This document shows, piece by piece, positions 45,530 through 58,600 of a stretch of 64,000 bases of DNA. Position 1 is the stretch's first letter; the number at the start of each line of letters is the position of its first letter. The notes under the pieces are model-generated. The model was not told where the DNA came from and did no database searches. It worked only from the letters and a program-made list of their open reading frames with translations. A program made the translations under genes and the position numbers. This DNA comes from Hippasteria phrygiana (lineage: Eukaryota > Echinodermata > Asteroidea > Valvatida > Goniasteridae), in NCBI GenBank assembly GCA_037893225.1, contig JAZGUH010000697.1, positions 124,001 through 188,000 on the forward strand, read 5' to 3'.

Positions 45530-48500
45530 AGTCATACCCCAGGGAATTTGACAGGCATGGAGCAATAAATAGAAGGTAATATGCACACAGATGTTGGCCG
45601 GAAAGAAAATAAACATTGCGAGGTTTGAATTTTCTCCACAAGTTTGAACTCTAAGAAGCCGCCGATAATTGCAACATGTAGCGCCAGATCTAAGCTATCC
45701 ATACATGTCAAAATTACTGAATTTGGTTGATATTTCATGCAATTATGAATGAGTAAAGCAAGTCATACCCCAGGGAATTTGACAGGCATGGAGCAATAAA
45801 TAGAAGGTAATATGCACACAGATGTTGGCCGGAAAGAAAATAAACATTGCGAGGTTTGAATTTTCTCCACAAGTTTGAACTCTAAGAAGCCGCCGATAAT
45901 TGCAACATGTAGCGCCAGATCTAAGCTATCCATACATGTCAAAATTACTGAATTTGGTTGATATTTCATGCAATTATGAATGAGTAAAGCAAGTCATACC
46001 CTAGGGAATTTGACAGGCATGGAGCAATAAATAGAAGGTAATATGCACACAGATGTTGGCCGGAAAGAAAATAAACATTGCGAGGTTTGAATTTTCTCCA
46101 CAAGTTTGAACTCTAAGAAGCCGCCGATAATTGCAACATGTAGCGCCAGATCTAAGCTATCCATACATGTCAAAATTACTGAATTTGGTTGATATTTCAT
46201 GCAATTATGAATGAGTAAAGCAAGTCCATACCCCAGGGAATTTGACATGCATGGAGCAATAAATAGACGGTAACATGTACACAGATGTTGGCCGGAAAGA
46301 AAATAAACATTGCGAGGTTTGAATTTTCTCCACAAGTTTTAACTCTGGGAAGCCGCCGATAATTGCAACATGTAGCGCCAGATCTAAGCTATCCATACAT
46401 GTCAACATTACTGAATTTGGTTGATATTTCATGCAATTATGAATGAGTAAAGCAAGTCCATACCCCAGGGAATTTGACATGCATGGAGCAATAAATAGAC
46501 GGTAACATGTACACAGATGTTGGCCGGAAAGAAAATAAACATTGCGAGGTTTGAATTTTCTCCACAAGTTTTAACTCTAAGAAGCCGCCGATAATTGCAA
46601 CATGTAGCGCCAGATCTAAGCTATCCATACATGTCAAAATTACTGAATTTGGTTGATATTTCATGCAATTATGAATGAGTAAAGCAAGTCCATACCCCAG
46701 GGAATTTGACATGCATGGAGCAATAAATAGACGGTAACATGTACACAGATGTTGGCCGGAAAGAAAATAAACATTGCGAGGTTTGAATTTTCTCCACAAG
46801 TTTTAACTCTAAGAAGCCGCCGATAATTGCAACATGTAGCGCCAGATCTAAGCTATCCATACATGTCAAAATTACTGAATTTGGTTGATATTTCATGCAA
46901 TTATGAATGAGTAAAGCAAGTCCATACCCCAGGGAATTTGACATGCATGGAGCAATAAATAGACGGTAACATGTACACAGATGTTGGCCGGAAAGAAAAT
47001 AAACATTGCGAGGTTTGAATTTTCTCCACAAGTTTGAACTCTAAGAAGCCGCCGATAATTGCAACATGTAGCGCCAGATCTAAGCTATCCATACATGTCA
47101 AAATTACTGAATTTGGTTGATATTTCATGCAATTATGAATGAGTAAAGCAAGTCCATACCCCAGGGAATTTGACATGCATGGAGCAATAAATAGACGGTA
47201 ACATGTACACAGATGTTGGCCGGAAAGAAAATAAACATTGCGAGGTTTGAATTTTCTCCACAAGTTTTAACTCTAAGAAGCCGCCGATAATTGCAACATG
47301 TAGCGCCAGATCTAAGCTATCCATACATGTCAAAATTACTGAATTTGGTTGATATTTCATGCAATTATGAATGAGTAAAGCAAGTCCATACCCCAGGGAA
47401 TTTGACATGCATGGAGCAATAAATAGACGGTAACATGTACACAGATGTTGGCCGGAAAGAAAATAAACATTGCGAGGTTTGAATTTTCTCCACAAGTTTT
47501 AACTCTAAGAAGCCGCCGATAATTGCAACATGTAGCGCCAGATCTAAGCTATCCATACATGTCAAAATTACTGCATTTGGTTGATATTTCATGCAATTAT
47601 GAATGAGTAAAGCAAGTCCATACCCCAGGGAATTTGACATGCATGGAGCAATAAATAGACGGTAACATGTACACAGATGTTGGCCGGAAAGAAAATAAAC
47701 ATTGCGAGGTTTGAATTTTCTCCACAAGTTTGAACTCTAAGAAGCCGCCGATAATTGCAACATGTAGCGCCAGATCTAAGCTATCCATACATGTCAAAAT
47801 TACTGAATTTGGTTGATATTTCATGCAATTATGAATGAGTAAAGCAAGTCATACCCCAGGGAATTTGACAGGCATGGAGCAATAAATAGACGGTAATCTG
47901 CACACAGATGGTGGCCGGGAAGAAAATAAACATTGCGAGGTTTGAATTTTCTCCACAAGTTTGAACTCTAAGAAGCCGCCGATAATTGCAACATGTAGCG
48001 CCAGATCTAAGCTATCCATACATGTCAAAATTACTGAATTTGGTTGATATTTCATGCAATTATGAATGAGTAAAGCAAGTCCATACCCCAGGGAATTTGA
48101 CATGCATGGAGCAATAAATAGACGGTAACATGTACACAGATGTTGGCCGGAAAGAAAATAAACATTGCGAGGTTTGAATTTTCTCCACAAGTTTGAACTC
48201 TAAGAAGCCGCCGATAATTGCAACATGTAGCGCCAGATCTAAGCTATCCATACATGTCAAAATTACTGAATTTGGTTGATATTTCATGCAATTATGAATG
48301 AGTAAAGCAAGTCATACCCCAGGGAATTTGACAGGCATGGAGCAATAAATAGAAGGTAATATGCACACAGATGTTGGCCGGAAAGAAAATAAACATTGCG
48401 AGGTTTGAATTTTCTCCACAAGTTTGAACTCTAAGAAGCCGCCGATAATTGCAACATGTAGCGCCAGATCTAAGCTATCCATACATGTCAAAATTACTGA

Positions 48501-51500
48501 ATTTGGTTGATATTTCATGCAATTATGAATGAGTAAAGCAAGTCATACCCCAGGGAATTTGACAGGCATGGAGCAATAAATAGAAGGTAATATGCACACA
48601 GATGTTGGCCGGAAAGAAAATAAACATTGCGAGGTTTGAATTTTCTCCACAAGTTTGAACTCTAAGAAGCCGCCGATAATTGCAACATGTAGCGCCAGAT
48701 CTAAGCTATCCATACATGTCAAAATTACTGAATTTGGTTGATATTTCATGCAATTATGAATGAGTAAAGCAAGTCATACCCTAGGGAATTTGACAGGCAT
48801 GGAGCAATAAATAGAAGGTAATATGCACACAGATGTTGGCCGGAAAGAAAATAAACATTGCGAGGTTTGAATTTTCTCCACAAGTTTGAACTCTAAGAAG
48901 CCGCCGATAATTGCAACATGTAGCGCCAGATCTAAGCTATCCATACATGTCAAAATTACTGAATTTGGTTGATATTTCATGCAATTATGAATGAGTAAAG
49001 CAAGTCCATACCCCAGGGAATTTGACATGCATGGAGCAATAAATAGACGGTAACATGTACACAGATGTTGGCCGGAAAGAAAATAAACATTGCGAGGTTT
49101 GAATTTTCTCCACAAGTTTTAACTCTGGGAAGCCGCCGATAATTGCAACATGTAGCGCCAGATCTAAGCTATCCATACATGTCAACATTACTGAATTTGG
49201 TTGATATTTCATGCAATTATGAATGAGTAAAGCAAGTCCATACCCCAGGGAATTTGACATGCATGGAGCAATAAATAGACGGTAACATGTACACAGATGT
49301 TGGCCGGAAAGAAAATAAACATTGCGAGGTTTGAATTTTCTCCACAAGTTTTAACTCTAAGAAGCCGCCGATAATTGCAACATGTAGCGCCAGATCTAAG
49401 CTATCCATACATGTCAAAATTACTGCATTTGGTTGATATTTCATGCAATTATGAATGAGTAAAGCAAGTCCATACCCCAGGGAATTTGACATGCATGGAG
49501 CAATAAATAGACGGTAACATGTACACAGATGTTGGCCGGAAAGAAAATAAACATTGCGAGGTTTGAATTTTCTCCACAAGTTTGAACTCTAAGAAGCCGC
49601 CGATAATTGCAACATGTAGCGCCAGATCTAAGCTATCCATACATGTCAAAATTACTGAATTTGGTTGATATTTCATGCAATTATGAATGAGTAAAGCAAG
49701 TCATACCCCAGGGAATTTGACAGGCATGGAGCAATAAATAGACGGTAATCTGCACACAGATGGTGGCCGGGAAGAAAATAAACATTGCGAGGTTTGAATT
49801 TTCTCCACAAGTTTGAACTCTAAGAAGCCGCCGATAATTGCAACATGTAGCGCCAGATCTAAGCTATCCATACATGTCAAAATTACTGAATTTGGTTGAT
49901 ATTTCATGCAATTATGAATGAGTAAAGCAAGTCCATACCCCAGGGAATTTGACATGCATGGAGCAATAAATAGACGGTAACATGTACACAGATGTTGGCC
50001 GGAAAGAAAATAAACATTGCGAGGTTTGAATTTTCTCCACAAGTTTGAACTCTAAGAAGCCGCCGATAATTGCAACATGTAGCGCCAGATCTAAGCTATC
50101 CATACATGTCAAAATTACTGAATTTGGTTGATATTTCATGCAATTATGAATGAGTAAAGCAAGTCATACCCCAGGGAATTTGACAGGCATGGAGCAATAA
50201 ATAGAAGGTAATATGCACACAGATGTTGGCCGGAAAGAAAATAAACATTGCGAGGTTTGAATTTTCTCCACAAGTTTGAACTCTAAGAAGCCGCCGATAA
50301 TTGCAACATGTAGCGCCAGATCTAAGCTATCCATACATGTCAAAATTACTGAATTTGGTTGATATTTCATGCAATTATGAATGAGTAAAGCAAGTCATAC
50401 CCCAGGGAATTTGACAGGCATGGAGCAATAAATAGAAGGTAATATGCACACAGATGTTGGCCGGAAAGAAAATAAACATTGCGAGGTTTGAATTTTCTCC
50501 ACAAGTTTGAACTCTAAGAAGCCGCCGATAATTGCAACATGTAGCGCCAGATCTAAGCTATCCATACATGTCAAAATTACTGAATTTGGTTGATATTTCA
50601 TGCAATTATGAATGAGTAAAGCAAGTCATACCCTAGGGAATTTGACAGGCATGGAGCAATAAATAGAAGGTAATATGCACACAGATGTTGGCCGGAAAGA
50701 AAATAAACATTGCGAGGTTTGAATTTTCTCCACAAGTTTGAACTCTAAGAAGCCGCCGATAATTGCAACATGTAGCGCCAGATCTAAGCTATCCATACAT
50801 GTCAAAATTACTGAATTTGGTTGATATTTCATGCAATTATGAATGAGTAAAGCAAGTCCATACCCCAGGGAATTTGACATGCATGGAGCAATAAATAGAC
50901 GGTAACATGTACACAGATGTTGGCCGGAAAGAAAATAAACATTGCGAGGTTTGAATTTTCTCCACAAGTTTTAACTCTGGGAAGCCGCCGATAATTGCAA
51001 CATGTAGCGCCAGATCTAAGCTATCCATACATGTCAACATTACTGAATTTGGTTGATATTTCATGCAATTATGAATGAGTAAAGCAAGTCCATACCCCAG
51101 GGAATTTGACATGCATGGAGCAATAAATAGACGGTAACATGTACACAGATGTTGGCCGGAAAGAAAATAAACATTGCGAGGTTTGAATTTTCTCCACAAG
51201 TTTTAACTCTAAGAAGCCGCCGATAATTGCAACATGTAGCGCCAGATCTAAGCTATCCATACATGTCAAAATTACTGAATTTGGTTGATATTTCATGCAA
51301 TTATGAATGAGTAAAGCAAGTCCATACCCCAGGGAATTTGACATGCATGGAGCAATAAATAGACGGTAACATGTACACAGATGTTGGCCGGAAAGAAAAT
51401 AAACATTGCGAGGTTTGAATTTTCTCCACAAGTTTTAACTCTAAGAAGCCGCCGATAATTGCAACATGTAGCGCCAGATCTAAGCTATCCATACATGTCA

Positions 51501-52590
51501 AAATTACTGAATTTGGTTGATATTTCATGCAATTATGAATGAGTAAAGCAAGTCCATACCCCAGGGAATTTGACATGCATGGAGCAATAAATAGACGGTA
51601 ACATGTACACAGATGTTGGCCGGAAAGAAAATAAACATTGCGAGGTTTGAATTTTCTCCACAAGTTTGAACTCTAAGAAGCCGCCGATAATTGCAACATG
51701 TAGCGCCAGATCTAAGCTATCCATACATGTCAAAATTACTGAATTTGGTTGATATTTCATGCAATTATGAATGAGTAAAGCAAGTCCATACCCCAGGGAA
51801 TTTGACATGCATGGAGCAATAAATAGACGGTAACATGTACACAGATGTTGGCCGGAAAGAAAATAAACATTGCGAGGTTTGAATTTTCTCCACAAGTTTT
51901 AACTCTAAGAAGCCGCCGATAATTGCAACATGTAGCGCCAGATCTAAGCTATCCATACATGTCAAAATTACTGAATTTGGTTGATATTTCATGCAATTAT
52001 GAATGAGTAAAGCAAGTCCATACCCCAGGGAATTTGACATGCATGGAGCAATAAATAGACGGTAACATGTACACAGATGTTGGCCGGAAAGAAAATAAAC
52101 ATTGCGAGGTTTGAATTTTCTCCACAAGTTTTAACTCTAAGAAGCCGCCGATAATTGCAACATGTAGCGCCAGATCTAAGCTATCCATACATGTCAAAAT
52201 TACTGCATTTGGTTGATATTTCATGCAATTATGAATGAGTAAAGCAAGTCCATACCCCAGGGAATTTGACATGCATGGAGCAATAAATAGACGGTAACAT
52301 GTACACAGATGTTGGCCGGAAAGAAAATAAACATTGCGAGGTTTGAATTTTCTCCACAAGTTTGAACTCTAAGAAGCCGCCGATAATTGCAACATGTAGC
52401 GCCAGATCTAAGCTATCCATACATGTCAAAATTACTGAATTTGGTTGATATTTCATGCAATTATGAATGAGTAAAGCAAGTCCATACCCCAGGGAATTTG
52501 ACATGCATGGAGCAATAAATAGACGGTAACATGTACACAGATGTTGGCCGGAAAGAAAATAAACATTGCGAGGTTTGAATTTTCTCCACA
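45530..52590 (+). repeat. Nested higher-order duplications in satellite 1, offsets 1,852, 2,780 and 4,632 bp
   Basis: Unit order around 47,365-48,985 recurs at +1,852 bp (8 units). The 45,530-46,437 order recurs at +2,780 (12 units) and again at +4,632 (20 units, the sum of the two). The arithmetic shows successive duplications within one region. Confidence 0.75.
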
Positions 52591-52699
52591 AGTTTGAACT
52601 CTAAGAAGCCGCCGATAATTGCAACATGTAGCGCCAGATCTAAGCTATCCATACATGTCAAAATTACTGAATTTGGTTGATATTTCATGCAATTATGAA

Positions 52700-55600
52700 T
52701 GAGTAAAGCAAGTCCATACCCCAGGGAATTTGACATGCATGGAGCAATAAATAGACGGTAACATGTACACAGATGTTGGCCGGAAAGAAAATAAACATTG
52801 CGAGGTTTGAATTTTCTCCACAAGTTTTAACTCTAAGAAGCCGCCGATAATTGCAACATGTAGCGCCAGATCTAAGCTATCCATACATGTCAAAATTACT
52901 GAATTTGGTTGATATTTCATGCAATTATGAATGAGTAAAGCAAGTCATATCCTAGGGAATTTGACAGGCATGGAGCAATAAATAGAAGGTAATATGCACA
53001 CAGATGTTGGCCGGAAAGAAAATAAACATTGCGAGGTTTGAATTTTCTCCACAAGTTTGAACTCTAAGAAGCCGCCGATAATTGCAACATGTAGCGCCAG
53101 ATCTAAGCTATCCATACATGTCAAAATTACTGAATTTGGTTGATATTTCATGCAATTATGAATGAGTAAAGCAAGTCATACCCCAGGGAATTTGACAGGC
53201 ATGGAGCAATAAATAAAAGGTAATCTGCACACAGATGGTGGCCGGGAAGAAAATAAACATTGCGAGGTTTGAATTTTCTCCACAAGTGTTAACTCTAAGA
53301 AGCCGCCGATAATTGCAACATGTAGCGCCAGATCTAAGCTATCCATACATGTCAAAATTACTGTATTTGGTTGATATTTCATGCAATTATGAATGAGTAA
53401 AGCAAGTCCATACCCCAGGGAATTTGACATGCATGGAGCAATAAATAGAAGGTAATATGCACACAGATGTTGGCCGGAAAGAAAATAAACATTGCGAGGT
53501 TTGAATTTTCTCCACAAGTTTTAACTCTGGGAAGCCGCCGATGATTGCAACATGTAGCGCCAGATCTAAGCTATACATACATGTCAAAATTACTGCATTT
53601 GGTTGATATTTCATGCAATTATGAATGAGTAAAGCAAGTCCATACCCCAGGGAATTTGACATGCATGGAGCAATAAATAGACGGTAACATGTACACAGAT
53701 GTTGGCCGGAAAGAAAATAAACATTGCGAGGTTTGAATTTTCTCCACAAGTTTGAACTCTAAGAAGCCGCCGATAATTGCAACATGTAGCGCCAGATCTA
53801 AGCTATCCATACATGTCAAAATTACTGAATTTGGTTGATATTTCATGCAATTATGAATGAGTAAAGCAAGTCCATACCCCAGGGAATTTGACATGCATGG
53901 AGCAATAAATAGACGGTAACATGTACACAGATGTTGGCCGGAAAGAAAATAAACATTGCGAGGTTTGAATTTTCTCCACAAGTTTGAACTCTAAGAAGCC
54001 GCCGATAATTGCAACATGTAGCGCCAGATCTAAGCTATCCATACATGTCAAAATTACTGAATTTGGTTGATATTTCATGCAATTATGAATGAGTAAAGCA
54101 AGTCCATACCCCAGGGAATTTGACATGCATGGAGCAATAAATAGACGGTAACATGTACACAGATGTTGGCCGGAAAGAAAATAAACATTGCGAGGTTTGA
54201 ATTTTCTCCACAAGTTTTAACTCTGGGAAGCCGCCGATAATTGCAACATGTAGCGCCAGATCTAAGCTATCCATACATGTCAACATTACTGAATTTGGTT
54301 GATATTTCATGCAATTATGAATGAGTAAAGCAAGTCCATACCCCAGGGAATTTGACATGCATGGAGCAATAAATAGACGGTAACATGTACACAGATGTTG
54401 GCCGGAAAGAAAATAAACATTGCGAGGTTTGAATTTTCTCCACAAGTTTGAACTCTAAGAAGCCGCCGATAATTGCAACATGTAGCGCCAGATCTAAGCT
54501 ATCCATACATGTCAAAATTACTGAATTTGGTTGATATTTCATGCAATTATGAATGAGTAAAGCAAGTCCATACCCCAGGGAATTTGACATGCATGGAGCA
54601 ATAAATAGACGGTAACATGTACACAGATGTTGGCCGGAAAGAAAATAAACATTGCGAGGTTTGAATTTTCTCCACAAGTTTTAACTCTGGGAAGCCGCCG
54701 ATAATTGCAACATGTAGCGCCAGATCTAAGCTATCCATACATGTCAACATTACTGAATTTGGTTGATATTTCATGCAATTATGAATGAGTAAAGCAAGTC
54801 CATACCCCAGGGAATTTGACATGCATGGAGCAATAAATAGACGGTAACATGTACACAGATGTTGGCCGGAAAGAAAATAAACATTGCGAGGTTTGAATTT
54901 TCTCCACAAGTTTTAACTCTAAGAAGCCGCCGATAATTGCAACATGTAGCGCCAGATCTAAGCTATCCATACATGTCAAAATTACTGAATTTGGTTGATA
55001 TTTCATGCAATTATGAATGAGTAAAGCAAGTCCATACCCCAGGGAATTTGACATGCATGGAGCAATAAATAGACGGTAACATGTACACAGATGTTGGCCG
55101 GAAAGAAAATAAACATTGCGAGGTTTGAATTTTCTCCACAAGTTTGAACTCTAAGAAGCCGCCGATAATTGCAACATGTAGCGCCAGATCTAAGCTATCC
55201 ATACATGTCAAAATTACTGAATTTGGTTGATATTTCATGCAATTATGAATGAGTAAAGCAAGTCCATACCCCAGGGAATTTGACATGCATGGAGCAATAA
55301 ATAGACGGTAACATGTACACAGATGTTGGCCGGAAAGAAAATAAACATTGCGAGGTTTGAATTTTCTCCACAAGTTTTAACTCTAAGAAGCCGCCGATAA
55401 TTGCAACATGTAGCGCCAGATCTAAGCTATCCATACATGTCAAAATTACTGAATTTGGTTGATATTTCATGCAATTATGAATGAGTAAAGCAAGTCCATA
55501 CCCCAGGGAATTTGACATGCATGGAGCAATAAATAGACGGTAACATGTACACAGATGTTGGCCGGAAAGAAAATAAACATTGCGAGGTTTGAATTTTCTC

Positions 55601-58600
55601 CACAAGTTTTAACTCTAAGAAGCCGCCGATAATTGCAACATGTAGCGCCAGATCTAAGCTATCCATACATGTCAAAATTACTGAATTTGGTTAATATTTC
55701 ATGCAATTATGAATGAGTAAAGCAAGTCCATACCCCAGGGAATTTGACATGCATGGAGCAATAAATAGACGGTAACATGTACACAGATGTTGGCCGGAAA
55801 GAAAATAAACATTGCGAGGTTTGAATTTTCTCCACAAGTTTGAACTCTAAGAAGCCGCCGATAATTGCAACATGTAGCGCCAGATCTAAGCTATCCATGC
55901 ATGTCAAAATTACTGAATTTGGTTGATATTTCATGCAATTATGAATGAGTAAAGCAAGTCCATACCCCAGGGAATTTGACATGCATGGAGCAATAAATAG
56001 ACGGTAACATGTACACAGATGTTGGCCGGAAAGAAAATAAACATTGCGAGGTTTGAATTTTCTCCACAAGTTTTAACTCTAAGAAGCCGCCGATAATTGC
56101 AACATGTAGCGCCAGATCTAAGCTATCCATACATGTCAAAATTACTGAATTTGGTTGATATTTCATGCAATTATGAATGAGTAAAGCAAGTCATACCCCA
56201 GGGAATTTGACAGGCATGGAGCAATAAATAGACGGTAATCTGCACACAGATGGTGGCCGGGAAGAAAATAAACATTGCGAGGTTTGAATTTTCTCCACAA
56301 GTTTGAACTCTAAGAAGCCGCCGATAATTGCAACATGTAGCGCCAGATCTAAGCTATCCATACATGTCAAAATTACTGAATTTGGTTGATATTTCATGCA
56401 ATTATGAATGAGTAAAGCAAGTCCATACCCCAGGGAATTTGACATGCATGGAGCAATAAATAGACGGTAACATGTACACAGATGTTGGCCGGAAAGAAAA
56501 TAAACATTGCGAGGTTTGAATTTTCTCCACAAGTTTTAACTCTAAGAAGCCGCCGATAATTGCAACATGTAGCGCCAGATCTAAGCTATCCATACATGTC
56601 AAAATTACTGAATTTGGTTGATATTTCATGCAATTATGAATGAGTAAAGCAAGTCATATCCTAGGGAATTTGACAGGCATGGAGCAATAAATAGAAGGTA
56701 ATATGCACACAGATGTTGGCCGGAAAGAAAATAAACATTGCGAGGTTTGAATTTTCTCCACAAGTTTGAACTCTAAGAAGCCGCCGATAATTGCAACATG
56801 TAGCGCCAGATCTAAGCTATCCATACATGTCAAAATTACTGAATTTGGTTGATATTTCATGCAATTATGAATGAGTAAAGCAAGTCCATACCCCAGGGAA
56901 TTTGACATGCATGGAGCAATAAATAGACGGTAACATGTACACAGATGTTGGCCGGAAAGAAAATAAACATTGCGAGGTTTGAATTTTCTCCACAAGTTTT
57001 AACTCTGGGAAGCCGCCGATAATTGCAACATGTAGCGCCAGATCTAAGCTATCCATACATGTCAACATTACTGAATTTGGTTGATATTTCATGCAATTAT
57101 GAATGAGTAAAGCAAGTCCATACCCCAGGGAATTTGACATGCATGGAGCAATAAATAGACGGTAACATGTACACAGATGTTGGCCGGAAAGAAAATAAAC
57201 ATTGCGAGGTTTGAATTTTCTCCACAAGTTTGAACTCTAAGAAGCCGCCGATAATTGCAACATGTAGCGCCAGATCTAAGCTATCCATACATGTCAAAAT
57301 TACTGAATTTGGTTGATATTTCATGCAATTATGAATGAGTAAAGCAAGTCCATACCCCAGGGAATTTGACATGCATGGAGCAATAAATAGACGGTAACAT
57401 GTACACAGATGTTGGCCGGAAAGAAAATAAACATTGCGAGGTTTGAATTTTCTCCACAAGTTTTAACTCTGGGAAGCCGCCGATAATTGCAACATGTAGC
57501 GCCAGATCTAAGCTATCCATACATGTCAACATTACTGAATTTGGTTGATATTTCATGCAATTATGAATGAGTAAAGCAAGTCCATACCCCAGGGAATTTG
57601 ACATGCATGGAGCAATAAATAGACGGTAACATGTACACAGATGTTGGCCGGAAAGAAAATAAACATTGCGAGGTTTGAATTTTCTCCACAAGTTTTAACT
57701 CTAAGAAGCCGCCGATAATTGCAACATGTAGCGCCAGATCTAAGCTATCCATACATGTCAAAATTACTGAATTTGGTTGATATTTCATGCAATTATGAAT
57801 GAGTAAAGCAAGTCCATACCCCAGGGAATTTGACATGCATGGAGCAATAAATAGACGGTAACATGTACACAGATGTTGGCCGGAAAGAAAATAAACATTG
57901 CGAGGTTTGAATTTTCTCCACAAGTTTGAACTCTAAGAAGCCGCCGATAATTGCAACATGTAGCGCCAGATCTAAGCTATCCATACATGTCAAAATTACT
58001 GAATTTGGTTGATATTTCATGCAATTATGAATGAGTAAAGCAAGTCCATACCCCAGGGAATTTGACATGCATGGAGCAATAAATAGACGGTAACATGTAC
58101 ACAGATGTTGGCCGGAAAGAAAATAAACATTGCGAGGTTTGAATTTTCTCCACAAGTTTTAACTCTAAGAAGCCGCCGATAATTGCAACATGTAGCGCCA
58201 GATCTAAGCTATCCATACATGTCAAAATTACTGAATTTGGTTGATATTTCATGCAATTATGAATGAGTAAAGCAAGTCCATACCCCAGGGAATTTGACAT
58301 GCATGGAGCAATAAATAGACGGTAACATGTACACAGATGTTGGCCGGAAAGAAAATAAACATTGCGAGGTTTGAATTTTCTCCACAAGTTTTAACTCTAA
58401 GAAGCCGCCGATAATTGCAACATGTAGCGCCAGATCTAAGCTATCCATACATGTCAAAATTACTGAATTTGGTTGATATTTCATGCAATTATGAATGAGT
58501 AAAGCAAGTCCATACCCCAGGGAATTTGACATGCATGGAGCAATAAATAGACGGTAACATGTACACAGATGTTGGCCGGAAAGAAAATAAACATTGCGAG